Notes under the pieces: generated by a model
What the model was told of the DNA's origin: nothing
What the model saw: only the letters and a program-made list of their open reading frames with translations
The model's database searches: none
Made by a program: the position numbers and the translations under genes
Shown: positions 61,821-64,000 of the stretch, piece by piece
How the letters are laid out: the number at the start of each line of letters is the position of its first letter
Position numbering within the stretch: the first letter of the stretch is position 1
From: Frankia sp. AiPa1
Lineage (GTDB): Bacteria > Actinomycetota > Actinomycetes > Frankiales > Frankiaceae
Direction of reading: 5' to 3'
Assembly (NCBI RefSeq): GCF_023243075.1
Contig: NZ_JALKFZ020000001.1
Span: 1 to 64,000, forward strand
DNA length: 64,000 bases

Positions 61821-63866
61821 CTACCGCGTTACCGAGTGGGGGACGTCACCGAGCCCCGCTGGTCGGCCAGGATCAGGGCGTGGCGTGGCGTGGCGCCTGC
61901 GCGTCTCGTCGATCAGCGCGGTCGCGCCGACGACGGCGGCCAGTCCGATCGGCCCGATGACGGCGCCGAGATAGCGGTAGTCGAAGCCGGACGTCAACGC
62001 CGACAACACCAACGTCGATACCCCAGAGCCCCCCGCCAGCCAGAACAACCGCCCCCAGCTCACCGCCGGCACCGTCGCATCAGCCGGCCCCCTCGCATCG
62101 GCAAGGCCCCTCGCATCGGCCGGCACCGTCGCGTCAGCCGGCACCGTCGCGTTCGCCGGCCCGCGACTCCGGAACCAGCGGACCGCGGCGAGTACGGCCG
62201 CGGCGAGCCCCGCGAGCAGGCCCAGCCCCACGAACGGCATCAGGGGAGAGGACACCCGTGACCAGGCGGCCAGCGCACCAGCGGGGCCGCGGACGTCGGT
62301 GGCGACGAAATAGCCGTCATCGACGTGTGGATCGTCCGGGGGCAGCGCGTTCGTGCGTGTCGTGGGCAGGTCCCAGGTGTCTGCCCGGGACGTCTTGGCC
62401 GTCTCATAGGGCGCCGGGTCCAGATAGCCGACGAGATAGCCAAGTGTCGAGCGCACGAGCATCCACGGCTGGTCCCGCACCACCTCGTGCGCGAACGTCG
62501 CGGCAAGATCCTCCCGGCCCGGCGGGATCCGCCGGTTGCCCTGACGCAGCGGCGAGGCGGCTGGCCACAGATAGCGCACCGGCGCGCCCCGCTCGCTCAC
62601 CGGCCGCGGATCGCACAGGGTACGCAGGTCCGCCCGGGTGATCCCCGCACAGTCCGCGAACGGCGCCACCCGCCCATACAGAAAGAAACCCGAATGCGCC
62701 GAGACGGTGAAGCCCTGTCCCTCGGCCGCGCTCCACCCCGCGTACGCGCCGATCGGCGCCGCCGCCGCCACCCCGAACGCCACCACCGGCACCATCCGCG
62801 CCAGCAGCGGCCGCCCGGACCAGCGCGCGACCGGGCGGCATCGCCGCGACCGGAGCGATCCTCGACCCGAGACGCCCTGCGCACGCATCCGCTCGCCCGA
62901 GGCGCCGACTCCCGGCACCGGTTCGCCCGAACCGTCGTGTCGGGCGACACCGGCGAGCAGGGCGACCACCGCGACCAGCAGCGGACCATAACCGACCGTT
63001 CGCACGCACAGTGCCGCGCCGAGCAGCAGGCCAGCGCCCGCCGCGACAGCGGCGCCAGGACGCGCCGGCCGGGCCAGCATGGCGACCCCCGCACCGACGA
63101 GCACGCCGAACAGGCTGTCCGCCAGGACGAACTGCCCCAGATCCAGCACCCACGGCGCGAGCACCGCCGGGGCCGCCGCCAGCGCCGCCGCCCAGGGCCG
63201 GCGCACCGCCCGCAGCGCTGCCGCGTACAGCAGGACGGCGACCAGCAACGTCAGCAGATGCTGGACGACCACGATCCGGGTGATGTGACTCGGCCCGTCG
63301 ATCATCCGCAGGAAGATCGGATATCCCGACGGCCGCCAGTCCCCCGGCCACAGATCCCGCCACGCCTGATCCAGGTAGGCGCCCGAGTCACCCAGGTACA
63401 TCAACGCCGGCGGGTAGGCCACCAGCACGCACACTCGCGCGAGCCCACCGAGGACGAGAAGCACCGCGAACACCGCGTGCCGCCGCACGAACCGCCGAAC
63501 GGACCGCTGAACGGACCGGACCACCTCACCGCCGCCGCCACCGCCACCGCCACCGCCGTCACCACCGCCGCTACCGTCACCGCCATCACCACCGCCGGCT
63601 ACCGCCTCACCACCGCTAGCACGCGTCTCGGCGACCCGCCCGCCACCGGCTGCTGCCGCACCACCGCTGACACGCGTCTCGGCGACCAGCCCGCCACCGA
63701 TCACCGGCCCCCGGTCACCCCGGATCTCGCGATGGCCGTCCGCTCCCTGTGGCGTGCGGATGTCCGTCGGCGTCGAGCCGCCGCCAGCATCCCGGACAGC
63801 GCCGTCAATGGCACCGTGGGAACTCTCGACACCGCCCATCCCGGCCAGTCTCGCAGGGACTCTCAT
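61821..63866 (-). CDS. Polytopic membrane protein, GT39-like
   Basis: The product is about 681 residues from ATG 63866; GTG 63929 would add 21. The first ~110 residues are Gly/Ala-rich with strings of glycine. Membrane helices then alternate with a first outer loop LMYLGDSGAYLDQAWRDLWPGDWRPSG whose acidic residues resemble the catalytic loop of GT-C enzymes, and the body (about 150-600) has around ten helices. A polyprenyl-sugar-dependent transferase is the best guess; it may also be an unclassified membrane protein. A five-copy 18-bp repeat (62065-62160) lies near the end. It has no close operon partner. Confidence 0.65.
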   Translation of the reverse strand: MRVPARLAGMGGVESSHGAIDGAVRDAGGGSTPTDIRTPQGADGHREIRGDRGPVIGGGLVAETRVSGGAAAAGGGRVAETRASGGEAVAGGGDGGDGSGGGDGGGGGGGGGGEVVRSVQRSVRRFVRRHAVFAVLLVLGGLARVCVLVAYPPALMYLGDSGAYLDQAWRDLWPGDWRPSGYPIFLRMIDGPSHITRIVVVQHLLTLLVAVLLYAAALRAVRRPWAAALAAAPAVLAPWVLDLGQFVLADSLFGVLVGAGVAMLARPARPGAAVAAGAGLLLGAALCVRTVGYGPLLVAVVALLAGVARHDGSGEPVPGVGASGERMRAQGVSGRGSLRSRRCRPVARWSGRPLLARMVPVVAFGVAAAAPIGAYAGWSAAEGQGFTVSAHSGFFLYGRVAPFADCAGITRADLRTLCDPRPVSERGAPVRYLWPAASPLRQGNRRIPPGREDLAATFAHEVVRDQPWMLVRSTLGYLVGYLDPAPYETAKTSRADTWDLPTTRTNALPPDDPHVDDGYFVATDVRGPAGALAAWSRVSSPLMPFVGLGLLAGLAAAVLAAVRWFRSRGPANATVPADATVPADARGLADARGPADATVPAVSWGRLFWLAGGSGVSTLVLSALTSGFDYRYLGAVIGPIGLAAVVGATALIDETRRRHATPRPDPGRPAGLGDVPHSVTR
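62065..62160. repeat. 18-bp in-frame tandem repeat (about 5 copies)
   Basis: Units such as GCCGGCACCGTCGCATCA start at 62065, 62083, 62101, 62119 and 62137. They encode TVPADA- and GLADAR-type repeats in a C-terminal linker of the GT39-like protein. Confidence 0.88.
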
Positions 63867-64000
63867 CCGGGCAGGGATCGGTCCCTTTCTGATCACGCAT
63901 GGTGCGTCCACGCCGCCAGCGCGGGACAATCACCAGCGCCCGTGTCCTCCCTCGCGGATCGCTACCGTCCGCGCTGGGCGGCAGAGCAAGATCCGGCTAC

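Overview
This is about 64 kb of very GC-rich DNA, apparently chromosomal, from a filamentous actinobacterium. Frankia or a close relative (Frankiales) is the best guess. The support is: GTG starts are common; there is a WhiB regulator; the coenzyme F420 genes fbiC, fbiA and fbiB are present; and the mannose-activation block lies with whiB and fbiAB, an association also known from mycobacteria. No tRNA, rRNA, CRISPR array, transposase or phage gene was seen.

Layout. (1) 1-4926: the end of a DUF4350-like protein, then MoxR ATPase, DUF58 protein, SpoIIM-like membrane protein and RDD protein, a common actinobacterial membrane/stress module. (2) 5144-8092: a class A penicillin-binding protein. (3) 8133-20179: GDP-mannose precursor genes (SIS/PMI-like, Trm112, manB, manA) with DUF3499, a zincin-like protein, DUF5719, a giant membrane GT2 and whiB. 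(4) 20627-27375: F420 biosynthesis (fbiC, fbiA, fbiB) with a small unknown protein and a TetR regulator. (5) 27769-32482: a DUF3105 protein, a strong convergent hairpin region, a second-type dnaN and an unusual double histidine kinase. (6) 32610-63866: about 31 kb of surface-glycan genes. These are manC, a WbbL-like rhamnosyltransferase, eight further glycosyltransferases, an acyltransferase, two methyltransferases, two DUF2142 membrane proteins, a GT39-like membrane protein, a Ser/Thr kinase with seven WD40 repeats, a large HAD protein of the COG5610 type, and a Wzm/Wzt ABC exporter.

How the parts may work together. ManA, ManB and ManC would convert fructose-6-phosphate to GDP-mannose for the glycosyltransferases. 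A polysaccharide assembled in the cytoplasm would leave through Wzm/Wzt, whose ATPase carries a C-terminal Wzt-type domain. A methyltransferase with a coiled coil is encoded beside the transporter, which invites comparison with the WbdD/Wzt chain-termination systems of Gram-negative O-antigens. Two neighbouring glycosyltransferases carry extra beta-rich insertions that share a motif (F-x-P-G-x-x-D-x-R-E-L-G-V). This cluster is the most interesting part of the window.

A second theme is repeat expansion. Many surface-glycan genes contain perfect or near-perfect in-frame tandem repeats of 15, 18 or 30 bp, whereas the one 14-bp repeat pair lies between genes. Several genes also look leaderless, with a TANNNT-type -10 box 6-7 bases before the start codon.
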